Shown piece by piece: positions 35,455 to 44,851 of a stretch of 64,000 bases of DNA. The notes beneath the pieces were generated by a model. It did not search any database. It was not told the DNA's origin and saw only the letters and a program-made list of their open reading frames with translations. This stretch comes from Elusimicrobiota bacterium (GTDB taxonomy: Bacteria; Elusimicrobiota; Elusimicrobia; Elusimicrobiales; UBA9959), in the NCBI GenBank assembly GCA_026388155.1, contig JAPLKI010000013.1, positions 62,001 through 126,000 on the forward strand, given 5' to 3'. How positions within the stretch are numbered: the first letter of the stretch is position 1; each line of letters opens with the position of its first letter. A program made the translations under genes and the position numbers.

Positions 35455-37365
35455 ATGTGCGGAATTTGCGGAAAATATAATTACGGTACGCTTGAGCCGG
35501 TGTCAAAAGAAGAGCTCAAAAAAATGAACGACCTTCTGGTCCACAGGGGGCCGGATGACGAGGGCTATTACGCCTCCGGGGGGATGGGGCTCGCAATGCG
35601 GAGGCTCTCCATAATAGACCTGTCCACCGGCCATCAGCCCATCTCGAACGAGGACGGCTCCGCCTGGATAGTGTTTAACGGGGAGATCTATAATTTTCAG
35701 GAGCTGAGGAGCGAACTGCTTGCCAGGGGCCACAAATTTAGTACAAAATCGGACACCGAAACCATAGTCCATCTCTACGAAGAAAAAGGGCTGGAGTTCC
35801 CCAAATACCTGCGGGGAATGTTCGCCATAGCCATCTGGGACACTAAAAGAAAGCGGCTGGTTTTAGCGCGCGACCGGGTGGGCAAGAAGCCGCTGTTTTA
35901 TTCGCTCACTCCTTCGTTCCTGGCGTTTGCCTCGGAAGTGCGCGCGCTGCTGGCCGTTAAAGAATTACCCAGGGAGATAAATCCCGCGGCCATAGACGCG
36001 TATCTTACCCTGCAGTATATTCCAAGCCCGCTCAGCGTGTTTAAAGGCATACACAAACTTGAGCCGGCCTCCGTACTTGTTTTTGAAAACGGCCGCGCGC
36101 GGACGGAAAAATACTGGGACCTGCCGCTTGAAGGGAAAAAACTCTCCTCCGTGCCCCTTGGCGAGCTTAAAGAGAGGCTTTATTCGGAGCTGGCCGAGGC
36201 GGTTAAAATAAGGCTTATTTCAGAGGTTCCTCTGGGCGCTTTTTTGTCGGGCGGGATAGATTCCTCCGTTGTCACCGCCCTCATGGCCAGGTATTCGCCC
36301 TCCCCGGTAAAGACTTTCGCCATAGGGTTTAAAGAGGAAAAATTTTCGGAGCTCGGCTACGCGCGCCAGGTGGCGCAAATGTACGGCACCAGGCACACCG
36401 AATTTGTGGTGGAAGCTAAAATGGCGGATCTGCTTGAAAAAATCGTCTGGCACTACGGCGAGCCTTACGCCGACTCCAGCGCCCTGCCTTCCTATTTAGT
36501 CTCACGCGAAACCAGGAAAGAAGTTACGGTGGCCTTGAACGGCGACGGCGGCGACGAGGCCTTCGGCGGCTATCTGCGCTATGTGGCTTTTAAACTTGCC
36601 TCCTATTTCAGGGCCCTGCCCGCTCCTTTAAGGAAAGCGGCGCTGGCCCTTACCGGGCCCTTCCCGGAAAAAACCGCGCCGTTCAATGTGGTATGGCGCG
36701 GCCGCAAATTCTTGCAGGCCGCCGCGCAGAGCGATATGGCGCATACCTATCTTTCCACGGTGTCAATGTTCAAGCTTGAAGAGAAAAACGCCCTGCTCTC
36801 GAACGAGTTTAAAAATCTGGCGGGCCCGGATCTGGATTACGCGGGCCGCTATATCGGCGCGCTTTACAACAAGGCCGAGGGGCATGACCTGGCCAACCGC
36901 CTGATGTACACCGACCTGCATTCTTACCTGCCGGAGTGCCTGATGACCAAAATGGACATCGCCTCCATGGCAAATTCGCTTGAGACGCGCTCGCCTTTTT
37001 TGGATCACAAGGTGCTGGAATTCGCTTTCACTCTGCCCGGGAACATGAAGCTGAGGGGCCTCGGGAAGACCAAGTGGCTGCTGAAAGAGACTTTCAGAGA
37101 CATGCTGCCCCCGGCCATTTATAAGCGCGGTAAAATGGGCTTCGGCATTCCGGTGGGGCCCTGGTTCCGGGGCGAACTTAAAGATTACTGGGCCGGCGCG
37201 TGCCTTTCGCAAAAGGCCCTGGGGCGCGGCTATTTCAAAAAAGAAGAATTGTTCCGCCTGTGGGACGAGCACCAGCGCGGAGTGCGCGACCACGGCTACC
37301 GGCTGTGGACCCTGCTGATGCTTGAACTCTGGCACAAGCAGTTCGCGGACGACTTCAAAATATAG
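35455..37365 (+). CDS. asnB: Asparagine synthase, glutamine-hydrolysing
   Basis: 636 residues. The N-terminal class II glutaminase starts at the nucleophile Cys2 (MCGICGKYNYG) with LVHRGPDDEG, MRRLSIIDLSTG and FNGEIYNF. The synthetase has the PPi loop LSGGIDSSVV (~264) and ALNGDGGDEAFGGY. Copies in polysaccharide loci often amidate sugar acids, so an envelope-modification role instead of asparagine supply is possible. ATG follows the repeat directly with no SD. Confidence 0.92.
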   Translation: MCGICGKYNYGTLEPVSKEELKKMNDLLVHRGPDDEGYYASGGMGLAMRRLSIIDLSTGHQPISNEDGSAWIVFNGEIYNFQELRSELLARGHKFSTKSDTETIVHLYEEKGLEFPKYLRGMFAIAIWDTKRKRLVLARDRVGKKPLFYSLTPSFLAFASEVRALLAVKELPREINPAAIDAYLTLQYIPSPLSVFKGIHKLEPASVLVFENGRARTEKYWDLPLEGKKLSSVPLGELKERLYSELAEAVKIRLISEVPLGAFLSGGIDSSVVTALMARYSPSPVKTFAIGFKEEKFSELGYARQVAQMYGTRHTEFVVEAKMADLLEKIVWHYGEPYADSSALPSYLVSRETRKEVTVALNGDGGDEAFGGYLRYVAFKLASYFRALPAPLRKAALALTGPFPEKTAPFNVVWRGRKFLQAAAQSDMAHTYLSTVSMFKLEEKNALLSNEFKNLAGPDLDYAGRYIGALYNKAEGHDLANRLMYTDLHSYLPECLMTKMDIASMANSLETRSPFLDHKVLEFAFTLPGNMKLRGLGKTKWLLKETFRDMLPPAIYKRGKMGFGIPVGPWFRGELKDYWAGACLSQKALGRGYFKKEELFRLWDEHQRGVRDHGYRLWTLLMLELWHKQFADDFKI

Positions 37366-37458
37366 TTGTTGGTTGTTTGTTGATAGTTGTTCGTGGTAAA
37401 AGTATCCCGTTCCTAATCGACCGACAATTAACAACCAGCAACTAACGACAGCCCACGC
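37364..37458. repeat. Intergenic inverted repeat, GTTGTTGGTTG type
   Basis: TTGTTGGTTGTTTGTTGATAG faces CAATTAACAACCAGCAAC. It overlaps the TAG stop of asnB and precedes trmL by a few bases. Confidence 0.7.
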
Positions 37459-37464
37459 TTTTTT

Positions 37465-37947
37465 ATGAAAATCGTCCTTATCAACCCCGACATACCTTGG
37501 AATGCCGGCAATATCGGCCGCACCTGCGTGGCCACCGGCACGGAACTTGTTTTCGTGGGCAAGCTCGGCTTTAAAATAAATTCGAAAGAAATAAGGCGCT
37601 CCGGGCTGGATTACTGGCAGTACCTGAAGTATTCGGTGCATCCCTCTTTTGAGGATTTCATAAAAACCCTCCGCGATAACCCATCCTTGCTTTTTTTTTC
37701 CACAAAAGGGGAAAAAACTTACTGGCAGGCGCCCTACCGCGAAGATTCCTGCCTGGTTTTCGGCAGCGAGGGCGCCGGCCTGCCGCTTGAGTATTATGAA
37801 AAATACAAAAACAGCCTCTACCGGATACCCATGGTTTCAGAGCATACCCGCTCCCTTAATCTTTCCACGTCCGCCGGCGTGGCCCTGTATGAGGGGCTGC
37901 GCCGCTTGTCCCGCAAAACCGGCCCGGGTTCCGCAGTAATGCCCTGA
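37465..37947 (+). CDS. trmL: tRNA (cytidine/uridine-34-2'-O)-methyltransferase
   Basis: 160-residue SPOUT methyltransferase of the TrmL group. NPDIPWNAGNIGRTC near the N-terminus, LVFGSEGAGLP and the trefoil-knot RIPMVSEHTRSLNLSTSAGVALYE are signatures. It methylates the wobble ribose of tRNA-Leu. It is a housekeeping gene lodged between sugar genes, just after a repeat, and is probably expressed separately. Confidence 0.92.
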   Translation: MKIVLINPDIPWNAGNIGRTCVATGTELVFVGKLGFKINSKEIRRSGLDYWQYLKYSVHPSFEDFIKTLRDNPSLLFFSTKGEKTYWQAPYREDSCLVFGSEGAGLPLEYYEKYKNSLYRIPMVSEHTRSLNLSTSAGVALYEGLRRLSRKTGPGSAVMP

Positions 37948-38089
37948 CTTCAGTAATTTTTACCTGTAAAAGCCTTTTGGCGCATCCCTCTCATTGGCGA
38001 AGTTATTTCCGCTCCCTGCAAAAAGGCAATGCTGTGTTACCTTCTACCCGCCAAATAAAATATTATTGATATAATATCGGGGGAGTTAT

Positions 38090-39103
38090 ATGAGAATACG
38101 CAGCATTGTAACCGGCGGCGCCGGGTTTATAGGCAGCCACGTAACCGACAGGCTCTTGAAAGCGGGCCATAAGGTCACTGTAATTGATAATTTTTCCACC
38201 GGCCGGCCGGACAACCTTGAACACCACAGGGGCAACCCTGATCTGGAAGTTATACAGCAGGACATAAACGACCTGCAGGCGCTCAAGGCCATTTTTGCCG
38301 GGGCGGACAGAGTTTTCCATTTGGCGGCTCTGGCCGACATAGTGCCTTCCATAGTGAACCCGGTGGAATACTACCGCTCCAACGTGAACGGGACCATGTG
38401 CGTGATGGAAGCTGCGCGACTTTGCGGTGTTAAAAAGGTGGTTTACACGGCGTCCTCTTCCTGCTACGGCATACCGGACGAGTATCCCACAAAGGAAACC
38501 GCCGGGATACGCCCCCAGTATCCCTACGCACTTACCAAGTTCCTGGGCGAACAGACCGCGCTGCACTGGGGCCAGGTGTATAAAATACCGGTGATCTCGC
38601 TCAGGCTTTTTAACGTATACGGCACGCGCTCCCGGACGTCCGGGACCTACGGGGCGGTATTCGGAGTTTTCCTTGCGCAAAAGCTTAACAATAAGCCTTT
38701 TACGGTGGTGGGGGACGGGAGCCAGACCAGGGATTTTACTTATGTCACCGATGTAGCTGACGCTTTCTTTACGGCTTCCGAGTCCCCGGTTTACAACGAG
38801 GTTTTCAATGTGGGCTCCGGCGGCACTTACAGCGTGAACGAACTTGTGAAGCTGCTGGGCGGCGAGGTTACCCATATTCCCAAGCGCCCGGGCGAGCCGG
38901 ACCGCACCTTTGCCGACACCGGGAAGATCGCCGGGGCTCTGAACTGGCGCGCGAAGGTGTCATTTCAGGATGGAGTGAGGGAAATATTGAAGAACATCGA
39001 TTACTGGCGGTCTGCGCCCCTGTGGACGCCCGAAAACATAGCCGAAGCGACCAGAGACTGGTTTAAATATCTGGCGCCGGGCAAGCAGCGGCAACTACGC
39101 TAA
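38090..39103 (+). CDS. NAD-dependent sugar epimerase/dehydratase
   Basis: 337-residue extended SDR. TGGAGFIGSH binds NAD; the catalytic set is Ser/Thr in TASSSCYG plus Tyr and Lys in YPYALTKF. Substrate-domain motifs GDGSQTRDFTYVTDVADA and FNVGSGG are typical of UDP-glucose/UDP-GlcNAc 4-epimerases and relatives. The tail DYWRSAPLWTPENIAEAT has a family-specific look. SD GGGGGAG precedes ATG 38090. It is the first gene of an apparently continuous run to 48669. Exact sugar unknown. Confidence 0.85.
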   Translation: MRIRSIVTGGAGFIGSHVTDRLLKAGHKVTVIDNFSTGRPDNLEHHRGNPDLEVIQQDINDLQALKAIFAGADRVFHLAALADIVPSIVNPVEYYRSNVNGTMCVMEAARLCGVKKVVYTASSSCYGIPDEYPTKETAGIRPQYPYALTKFLGEQTALHWGQVYKIPVISLRLFNVYGTRSRTSGTYGAVFGVFLAQKLNNKPFTVVGDGSQTRDFTYVTDVADAFFTASESPVYNEVFNVGSGGTYSVNELVKLLGGEVTHIPKRPGEPDRTFADTGKIAGALNWRAKVSFQDGVREILKNIDYWRSAPLWTPENIAEATRDWFKYLAPGKQRQLR

Positions 39104-39123
39104 ACCGGGAGCGACAAAACAAA

Positions 39124-40647
39124 ATGTCCAACAATTTCAAGATACTGTCGGTGGCCGAACTGACCTGTAAGGCGGCTGAACTGAGGAAAAAAGGTAAAAC
39201 CATGGTGCTCTGCCACGGAGTGTTCGACCTGATGCATCCCGGGCACATAAAGCACCTTGAGGCCGCCAAAAAAGAGGGCGATTTCCTTGCGGTAACTATC
39301 ACCCCGGACAAATACGTCAACAAAGGCCCCGGCCGCCCGGTTTTTAACGAGGTGCTGCGCGCCGAAACGCTGGCTTCTCTCACGGTCGTGGACTATGTCG
39401 CTATCAATAAATGGAAAACCGCGGCTGAAACCATAAAGGCCATACGCCCCGGCGTGTACGTGAAAGGTTCCGACTACGCCGCGCCGGAGGATGACCTTAC
39501 GGGAGGCATCCTGCACGAGAAAGACGCCATTGAGTCCGTGGGCGGCAGACTGCACTTTACCGACGAGATAACCTTCAGCTCTACCGAGCTGCTGAATAAG
39601 TTCTTCGGCGTTTTTTCCGACGAGACCAAGGAGTTCCTGGCGGGCTTCAAGAAAAAATATTCGGCCGGGGACGTGATCGAGAGCCTTAAGCGGCTTAAAA
39701 AGATGAAGGTGCTGGTTATAGGCGACACGATAATAGACGAATACCACTACTGCAAGGGAATGAGCAAGCCGCCCAAGGACAACATAATCTCCACCAAGTT
39801 CGTCAGCGAAGAGCGCTTTGCCGGCGGGGTGCTGGCCTGCGCCAACCATATAGCCGGATTCTGCGAAAAGGTCGATCTGGTTACCTGTCTGGGCAGCGTG
39901 GACTCCAAGGAAGACTACATACTGGAGCATCTCAAGCCCAACATAAAGCATAAGTTCTTTTACCGCAGCGACACCTGCACCGTGGTGAAACGCCGCTTCG
40001 TGGACCCGGTGTTCCTTACAAAGCTCTTCGAGGTTTCCTTCCTTGAGGACTACAACCTGCCGGATAAAACCATAAGCCGGATCTGCCGCCACCTGGAGGC
40101 GTCCGTCGGGAAGTACGACCTGGTGCTGGTAAGCGATTTCGGACACGGCTTCATAAGCGGCCCCATAGCAGCCGCGCTGTCAAAGGCGAAGTTCCTGGCT
40201 ATTAACGCGCAGTCCAACAGCGCCAACATGGGATATAACCTGATAACCAAGTACGGCAGGGCCGATTATCTTTGCATAGACGAGCCGGAAGTGCGGCTGG
40301 CCGCCCACAACAAGTACGGTGAGATCAAGGGCATAATAAAAAAACTGGCCGAACATCTTAAGAGCGGGCGCGCCTCCATCACGCGCGGCCATATGGGCTC
40401 GGTCAATTATGACAAGCGGCGGGGCTACTCCGAATGCCCGATTTTCAGCAGCAAGATAGTGGACCGCGTGGGCGCCGGTGACGCGTACCTGTCTCTCACA
40501 GCACCGCTGGCGGCTTCGGGCTGCGAGATGGATCTGGTCGGCTTCGTGGGCAACGCCGTGGCCGCCATAAAGGTGGGCATCGTCTGCAACCGCTCCTCCA
40601 TTGAGCCGGTGGAGCTTTATAAATTTATTACCACGCTGCTGAAGTGA
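39124..40647 (+). CDS. Bifunctional sugar nucleotidyltransferase-PfkB kinase (HldE-like, inverted order)
   Basis: 507 residues. Residues ~1-150 form an RfaE2/TagD-like nucleotidyltransferase (LCHGVFDLMHPGHIKHL, VNKGPGRPVFNE, VYVKGSDYAAPEDD). Residues ~190-507 form a PfkB-type carbohydrate kinase (VLVIGDTIIDEYHYC, LVLVSDFGHGFI, VDRVGAGDAYL with the catalytic GAGD near 449). Escherichia coli HldE has kinase first and nucleotidyltransferase second; here the order is reversed. It probably phosphorylates a sugar phosphate and activates it as a nucleotide sugar, paired with the SIS isomerase at 45657. It starts 20 bp after the epimerase. Confidence 0.85.
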   Translation: MSNNFKILSVAELTCKAAELRKKGKTMVLCHGVFDLMHPGHIKHLEAAKKEGDFLAVTITPDKYVNKGPGRPVFNEVLRAETLASLTVVDYVAINKWKTAAETIKAIRPGVYVKGSDYAAPEDDLTGGILHEKDAIESVGGRLHFTDEITFSSTELLNKFFGVFSDETKEFLAGFKKKYSAGDVIESLKRLKKMKVLVIGDTIIDEYHYCKGMSKPPKDNIISTKFVSEERFAGGVLACANHIAGFCEKVDLVTCLGSVDSKEDYILEHLKPNIKHKFFYRSDTCTVVKRRFVDPVFLTKLFEVSFLEDYNLPDKTISRICRHLEASVGKYDLVLVSDFGHGFISGPIAAALSKAKFLAINAQSNSANMGYNLITKYGRADYLCIDEPEVRLAAHNKYGEIKGIIKKLAEHLKSGRASITRGHMGSVNYDKRRGYSECPIFSSKIVDRVGAGDAYLSLTAPLAASGCEMDLVGFVGNAVAAIKVGIVCNRSSIEPVELYKFITTLLK

Positions 40648-40659
40648 TATGGCTGTCTG

Positions 40660-41760
40660 ATGGGCATAGCCCTTGATACGGCGCCAACACAGGTTATGGA
40701 TAAATACCGCATAGACACGCACAAGCTTATTTTCCACCCGGAACGCGTAAGCGACTGGCTGAAACATAAGGACATCTACCCCATTTACTCCGAGATCTCC
40801 CCGTCCGGCGCCTGCAACCACCGCTGCACCTACTGCGCTTTGGACTTTATGGAGTACAGACCGCGCTTCCTGGATACCAAGATACTGAAAACCCGCCTGA
40901 AAGAAATGGCGGGCCTGGGTCTGAAGAGCGTGATGTTCGCCGGGGAGGGGGAACCTTTCCTGCACCCGGACATGGCCGAGATCTCCGTGCACGCCAACAA
41001 GTGCGGCATAGACACCTCTTTTACCACCAACGCGACGCTGATGAAGCCCGCCATAATCGACAGGGTGCTGCCGACCACCTCCTGGATAAAGGTGAGCATA
41101 AACGGCGGAAACCCGGTGACCTACGCGCAGATACACCGGTGCAGCCCGGCGGACTTCAGGACAGTTTTCGCCAACATGGGCTACGCGGCCGCGCTGAAAA
41201 AAAAGAAGGGCTATGCCTGCGCGCTGGGTATGCAAATGGTGCTGCTGCCCGAGAACGCCCACGAGGCCGGGGAGTTGGCCCGGAAGGCCAGGGACGCCGG
41301 CATGAATTACCTGGTAATAAAGCCCTATTCCCAGCACCCGCAGAGCATAACGGATAAGTACAGGAAGATCCGCTACGCCGATTACGAGAGGCTGGCGGCT
41401 GACCTGGAAAAAGTTAACCGCCCGGGCTTCTCCGTGATCTTCAGGCTGAACACCATGCGGAAATGGGACGAGGGTTGCCGGCCCTACAACCGCTGCCTGG
41501 CGCTGCCTTTCTGGTCATACATAGACGCAGGCGGCAATGTCTGGGGCTGCAGCATGTTCCTGGGCAACGAGAAATTCCGCTACGGCAACATAAACGAAAA
41601 GACCTTCAAACAGATATGGGAAGGCGGGAAGCGCCGAAAGTCCCTGGAGTACGTGCGCAGGATGGACGCAACGGTCTGCCGCGTGAACTGCCGCATGGAC
41701 GAGATTAACCGCTACCTGTGGCAGCTGAAAAACCCCGTGGAGCATGCCAGCTTTATATGA
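40660..41760 (+). CDS. Radical SAM protein with SPASM-like C-terminus (first of pair)
   Basis: 366 residues. The cluster motif C52-N-H-R-C56-T-Y-C59 binds the SAM [4Fe-4S] cluster, followed by AGEGEPFLHPDM. The C-terminal part has further cysteines (CRPYNRC, VWGCSMF, VCRVNCRMDE) and the GNINEKTFKQIWEGG element common in SPASM/Twitch proteins, so auxiliary clusters are likely. It starts 12 bp after the fusion gene. A second ATG at 40696 (MDKYRIDTHKL) is also possible. Its paralogue follows directly. Reaction unknown; a sugar-modifying or carbon-rearranging step is inferred from context only. Confidence 0.85.
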   Translation: MGIALDTAPTQVMDKYRIDTHKLIFHPERVSDWLKHKDIYPIYSEISPSGACNHRCTYCALDFMEYRPRFLDTKILKTRLKEMAGLGLKSVMFAGEGEPFLHPDMAEISVHANKCGIDTSFTTNATLMKPAIIDRVLPTTSWIKVSINGGNPVTYAQIHRCSPADFRTVFANMGYAAALKKKKGYACALGMQMVLLPENAHEAGELARKARDAGMNYLVIKPYSQHPQSITDKYRKIRYADYERLAADLEKVNRPGFSVIFRLNTMRKWDEGCRPYNRCLALPFWSYIDAGGNVWGCSMFLGNEKFRYGNINEKTFKQIWEGGKRRKSLEYVRRMDATVCRVNCRMDEINRYLWQLKNPVEHASFI

Positions 41761-41837
41761 CGGCTGCCGCGTGCCGGATAGTTTTGGGTTTTCCGGCCAT
41801 ATGAGAAGGGTAAGCGGTATTTAAGGATATCCCCGTT

Positions 41838-42950
41838 ATGGACGCTAAAGGGAAACTTATACTGGATGGGTCAAAGATACTATGGCATCAGGACAGGCTG
41901 GAGGCATGGAGAAACGGTAAACGGTTTGCGCCGATCACCATAGATATGGCCCTGACCAGGAGTTGTAATTATAAATGTGAATATTGTTTTAGCCAGTTGC
42001 AGGAAAATAAGCGGTATCCTATAACAATGAATGTAATGCGGAATTTTCTGGACGATTGCAGTAAAATGGGCGTGAGGGGTATCAGTCTCGTCAGTGACGG
42101 TGAGAGCACAATGAATCCGATTTGCTCCGACAGCATCATTTATGGCCGTCAAAAGGGGATATCGATGGCCATGGGGTCAAATGGGTATCTTCTGCGAAAG
42201 AATATTCTTAAAAAAATTCTCCCCGCGCTAACCTATTTGCGTTTTAATATTACAGCGGCCGAGCCAGAACGCTATGCGCAGATACATGGTGTGCCCGAGG
42301 CGTGGTATCACCAGGTGATACAGAATATCCGGGACGCGATGGAAATAAAAAAAGCGGAAAAGCTTGATGTTACAATTGGCATGCAGATGGTTCTGATGCC
42401 GGAATATGAAGATCAGATAGTGCCGCTTGCCAAACTGGGAGAACAATTGCAACCGGACTACCTGGTTATAAAACATTGTTCGGATGATGAGGCCGGTTCA
42501 TTCGGGATAGATTATGGTGGTTATAAGAAAATGTATGCTAACCTTAAGGAAGCTGAAAAATTCTCAAATGAAGAATACTTAGTCCAAGTGAAATGGTCAA
42601 AGATAGAAGCGGAAGGAAAAAGAGATTATTCCCGCTGCTACGGTCCCCCTTTCCATTTGCAGATATCCGGTTCCGGCCTTGTCGCGCCCTGCGGCGGTCT
42701 GTTTAATGAAAAATACAAAAAATATCACATAGGGAATTTTGTTGAATCACGGTTTAAAGACATAGTTTTCAGTGATCGCTATTGGGAAGTTATGGCGGAA
42801 TTGGCCTCGGAGAGGTTTGACGCAAAAAGTATGTGCGCGTGCCTCTGCCTCCAGCATAAAAGCAATGAGGTCCTGGATAGTTATAAAAAAGGGCTGATTG
42901 AATTGAAAAAGCCGGAGGGCGCCGTCCCGCAGCATGTGAATTTTATATAA
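41838..42950 (+). CDS. Radical SAM protein with SPASM-like C-terminus (second of pair)
   Basis: 370 residues. C43-N-Y-K-C47-E-Y-C50 is the radical SAM motif; SLVSDGESTMNP follows. It aligns along its length with the preceding gene (YAQIHG, IGMQMVLMPE, DYLVIKH, terminal PQHVNFI versus PVEHASFI). C-terminal cysteines differ (RCYGP, APCGG, MCACLC). Its DNA is visibly more AT-rich than that of its paralogue, suggesting separate arrival. Possibly it acts with the thiamine enzyme that follows 14 bp downstream. Confidence 0.85.
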   Translation: MDAKGKLILDGSKILWHQDRLEAWRNGKRFAPITIDMALTRSCNYKCEYCFSQLQENKRYPITMNVMRNFLDDCSKMGVRGISLVSDGESTMNPICSDSIIYGRQKGISMAMGSNGYLLRKNILKKILPALTYLRFNITAAEPERYAQIHGVPEAWYHQVIQNIRDAMEIKKAEKLDVTIGMQMVLMPEYEDQIVPLAKLGEQLQPDYLVIKHCSDDEAGSFGIDYGGYKKMYANLKEAEKFSNEEYLVQVKWSKIEAEGKRDYSRCYGPPFHLQISGSGLVAPCGGLFNEKYKKYHIGNFVESRFKDIVFSDRYWEVMAELASERFDAKSMCACLCLQHKSNEVLDSYKKGLIELKKPEGAVPQHVNFI

Positions 42951-42964
42951 AAGCAGGAGCCCCA

Positions 42965-44704
42965 GTGAAATTAACAGATTACGTCGCAGAATTTTTATCG
43001 AAAGAAGTAAAGCATGTGTTCGTAGGCAACGGCGGGGTAGTTGTGCATCTGCTCGACAGCATCGACAGGCATCCCGGGGTAAAAATAATTCCGTGCGAAA
43101 ATGAGCAGGGCGCCGCAATAGCCGCCGAAGCGTATTCGCGCGTAAGCGGAAACCTGGGAGTAGCAATAGCCACAAGCGGCCCAGGCGTGATCAACCTGCT
43201 GCAGGGGATAGCCTGCGCTTATTATAATTCTATCCCGGTGCTTTTTATAGCCGGAGCACCCCCGGTGGATCATTTGAGGGGGAACCGCAGCGTCAGGCAG
43301 CTTGGTTTCCAGGAGATGGATGTGGTAAAAATAACGGAAACGTTCACTAAGTATGCGGTGCTTGTGATTGACGCAAAACGGATCCGCTATGAGCTTGAAA
43401 AACTTGTTTATATGGCGAAAGAAGGGCGGCCCGGGCCGGTTATCCTTGATCTGCCTGACGACCTGCAAAGAGTGGATATCGACCCGGACAAACTGGAATC
43501 GTTTGTTCCGGAAAAAACACTGGACAATACCGATTACTGGAAAGCGATCGGCCGGCTGCGGGAAATGATCAAGGCCGCCGAGCGTCCGTTAATTATTGTA
43601 GGCGGTGGGGTAAAAATAAGTAAAACAGAAGTCCTGATGAAGTCGCTGCTGCGCAAGTGGGGAATACCGTTTGCGGCTACCTGGGCGGCAAAGGACATAT
43701 TCCTTGAAGACGATCCGGACCTTGTGGGAAATTTCGGTATATCGTCAAGCAGGTATGGCAACTTCGCGGTACAGACGGCGGATCTTATTGTTAGTTTTGG
43801 CTCACGGATGGATACCCATGAAACAGGGGGTAAACCTTCCACATTTGCCCCAAAAGCAAAAAAAATAATGATTGACATTGATGCCGGTGAGCTCGACAAA
43901 AATAACGGGGTAGACCTTGACCTTGCGGTGCATGCCGATCTTAGGATGTTTTTAAAGAAACTGGAATCAGCCGCTATAGAAACCGGGGACATCTCAAAAT
44001 GGAAGGCCAGGATACAGCAATGGAGAAAACGCTATCCCGTATGCGACCCTGAATACTACAAACGGGAAGAAAGCGTAAATCCGTATGTTTTCATGACCGA
44101 GTTGTCAAAGGTGACCGGAACTGGCGATATTATTATTACGGACGCGGGCGGGACGTTAATCTGGACAATGCAGGCATATCAGATCCTGCGACCGCAATTG
44201 CTGTTCAGCGCCTTCAATCACTCTCCTATGGGTTATGCGTTGCCCGCAAGTATCGGCGCTCAATTCGCCGCGCCTGATAAACAGGTGGTATGCATTACCG
44301 GAGACGGTGGGTTGAATATGAATATTCAGGAGCTGGAAACCGTGCTTTTCAATAAGCTCCCCATAAAAATATTCGTCATTAACAACGGGGAATACGGCAT
44401 CATGAAGCAAACCCAGGCCACCTGGCTGGAGTCGCGTTTTGTGGCTTCGGACAGTAGTTCGCTGGGTTTCCCCGATCTCGTTAAGATTGCGCAGGCATAC
44501 GGTTATGAAACCGTTGAAATTAAAGATCACAGGAAAATGGCCGGGAAAATACGGCGTGTTTTAGCGTCGAAAAAACCGGTGTTTTGCTCTATCAAATTGA
44601 AAAACAATGAGCCGCTCCTGCCCAAGCTGGTGTTTGGAAAACCCCTGGAAGATCTGGCGCCGCTTCTGGACAGGGAAGAATTGAAACGGAATCTGAAATT
44701 TTAG
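42965..44704 (+). CDS. Thiamine-diphosphate-dependent enzyme, acetolactate-synthase-like
   Basis: 579 residues in the three-domain layout of AHAS-type enzymes. The catalytic-Glu region is ENEQGAAIAAEAYSRVSG, the middle domain has PLIIVGGGVKIS and SFGSRMDTHETGG, and the ThDP/metal motif is GDGGLNMNIQELET...NNGEYG. It should decarboxylate a 2-keto acid and transfer or release the aldehyde unit. In sugar loci such enzymes (YerE type) add a two-carbon branch to a keto sugar, which fits here but is inference; true acetolactate synthase is less likely without a regulatory subunit. The start is GTG 42965 with SD GGAG. Confidence 0.87.
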   Translation: MKLTDYVAEFLSKEVKHVFVGNGGVVVHLLDSIDRHPGVKIIPCENEQGAAIAAEAYSRVSGNLGVAIATSGPGVINLLQGIACAYYNSIPVLFIAGAPPVDHLRGNRSVRQLGFQEMDVVKITETFTKYAVLVIDAKRIRYELEKLVYMAKEGRPGPVILDLPDDLQRVDIDPDKLESFVPEKTLDNTDYWKAIGRLREMIKAAERPLIIVGGGVKISKTEVLMKSLLRKWGIPFAATWAAKDIFLEDDPDLVGNFGISSSRYGNFAVQTADLIVSFGSRMDTHETGGKPSTFAPKAKKIMIDIDAGELDKNNGVDLDLAVHADLRMFLKKLESAAIETGDISKWKARIQQWRKRYPVCDPEYYKREESVNPYVFMTELSKVTGTGDIIITDAGGTLIWTMQAYQILRPQLLFSAFNHSPMGYALPASIGAQFAAPDKQVVCITGDGGLNMNIQELETVLFNKLPIKIFVINNGEYGIMKQTQATWLESRFVASDSSSLGFPDLVKIAQAYGYETVEIKDHRKMAGKIRRVLASKKPVFCSIKLKNNEPLLPKLVFGKPLEDLAPLLDREELKRNLKF

Positions 44705-44851
44705 AACGTCTCTGTCGGTTTTTATGTGGTGATTTTGCGGACATGGTTCAGCTGGGATATCCCACGGCCAGCCCCGTTACTGCGGATGAAAGGATTATTG
44801 TGGTTTTATTCAAAGAAGCCGGTTCTGATGCCATAAACTGCGAGGGGGGCG

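Noticed and set aside
38070-38075. TATAAT as promoter of the sugar operon
   Set aside because: A transcript starting about 7 nt downstream would begin inside the SD of the 38090 gene, so it is probably not the working promoter.
39100-41337. Two long minus-strand frames (348 and 385 residues) under the fusion gene and first radical SAM gene
   Set aside because: Both are shadows of well supported plus-strand genes and show no domain, signal peptide or SD.
44705-44851. Small gene between the ThDP enzyme and GT2
   Set aside because: No frame with start, SD and protein-like composition is visible.
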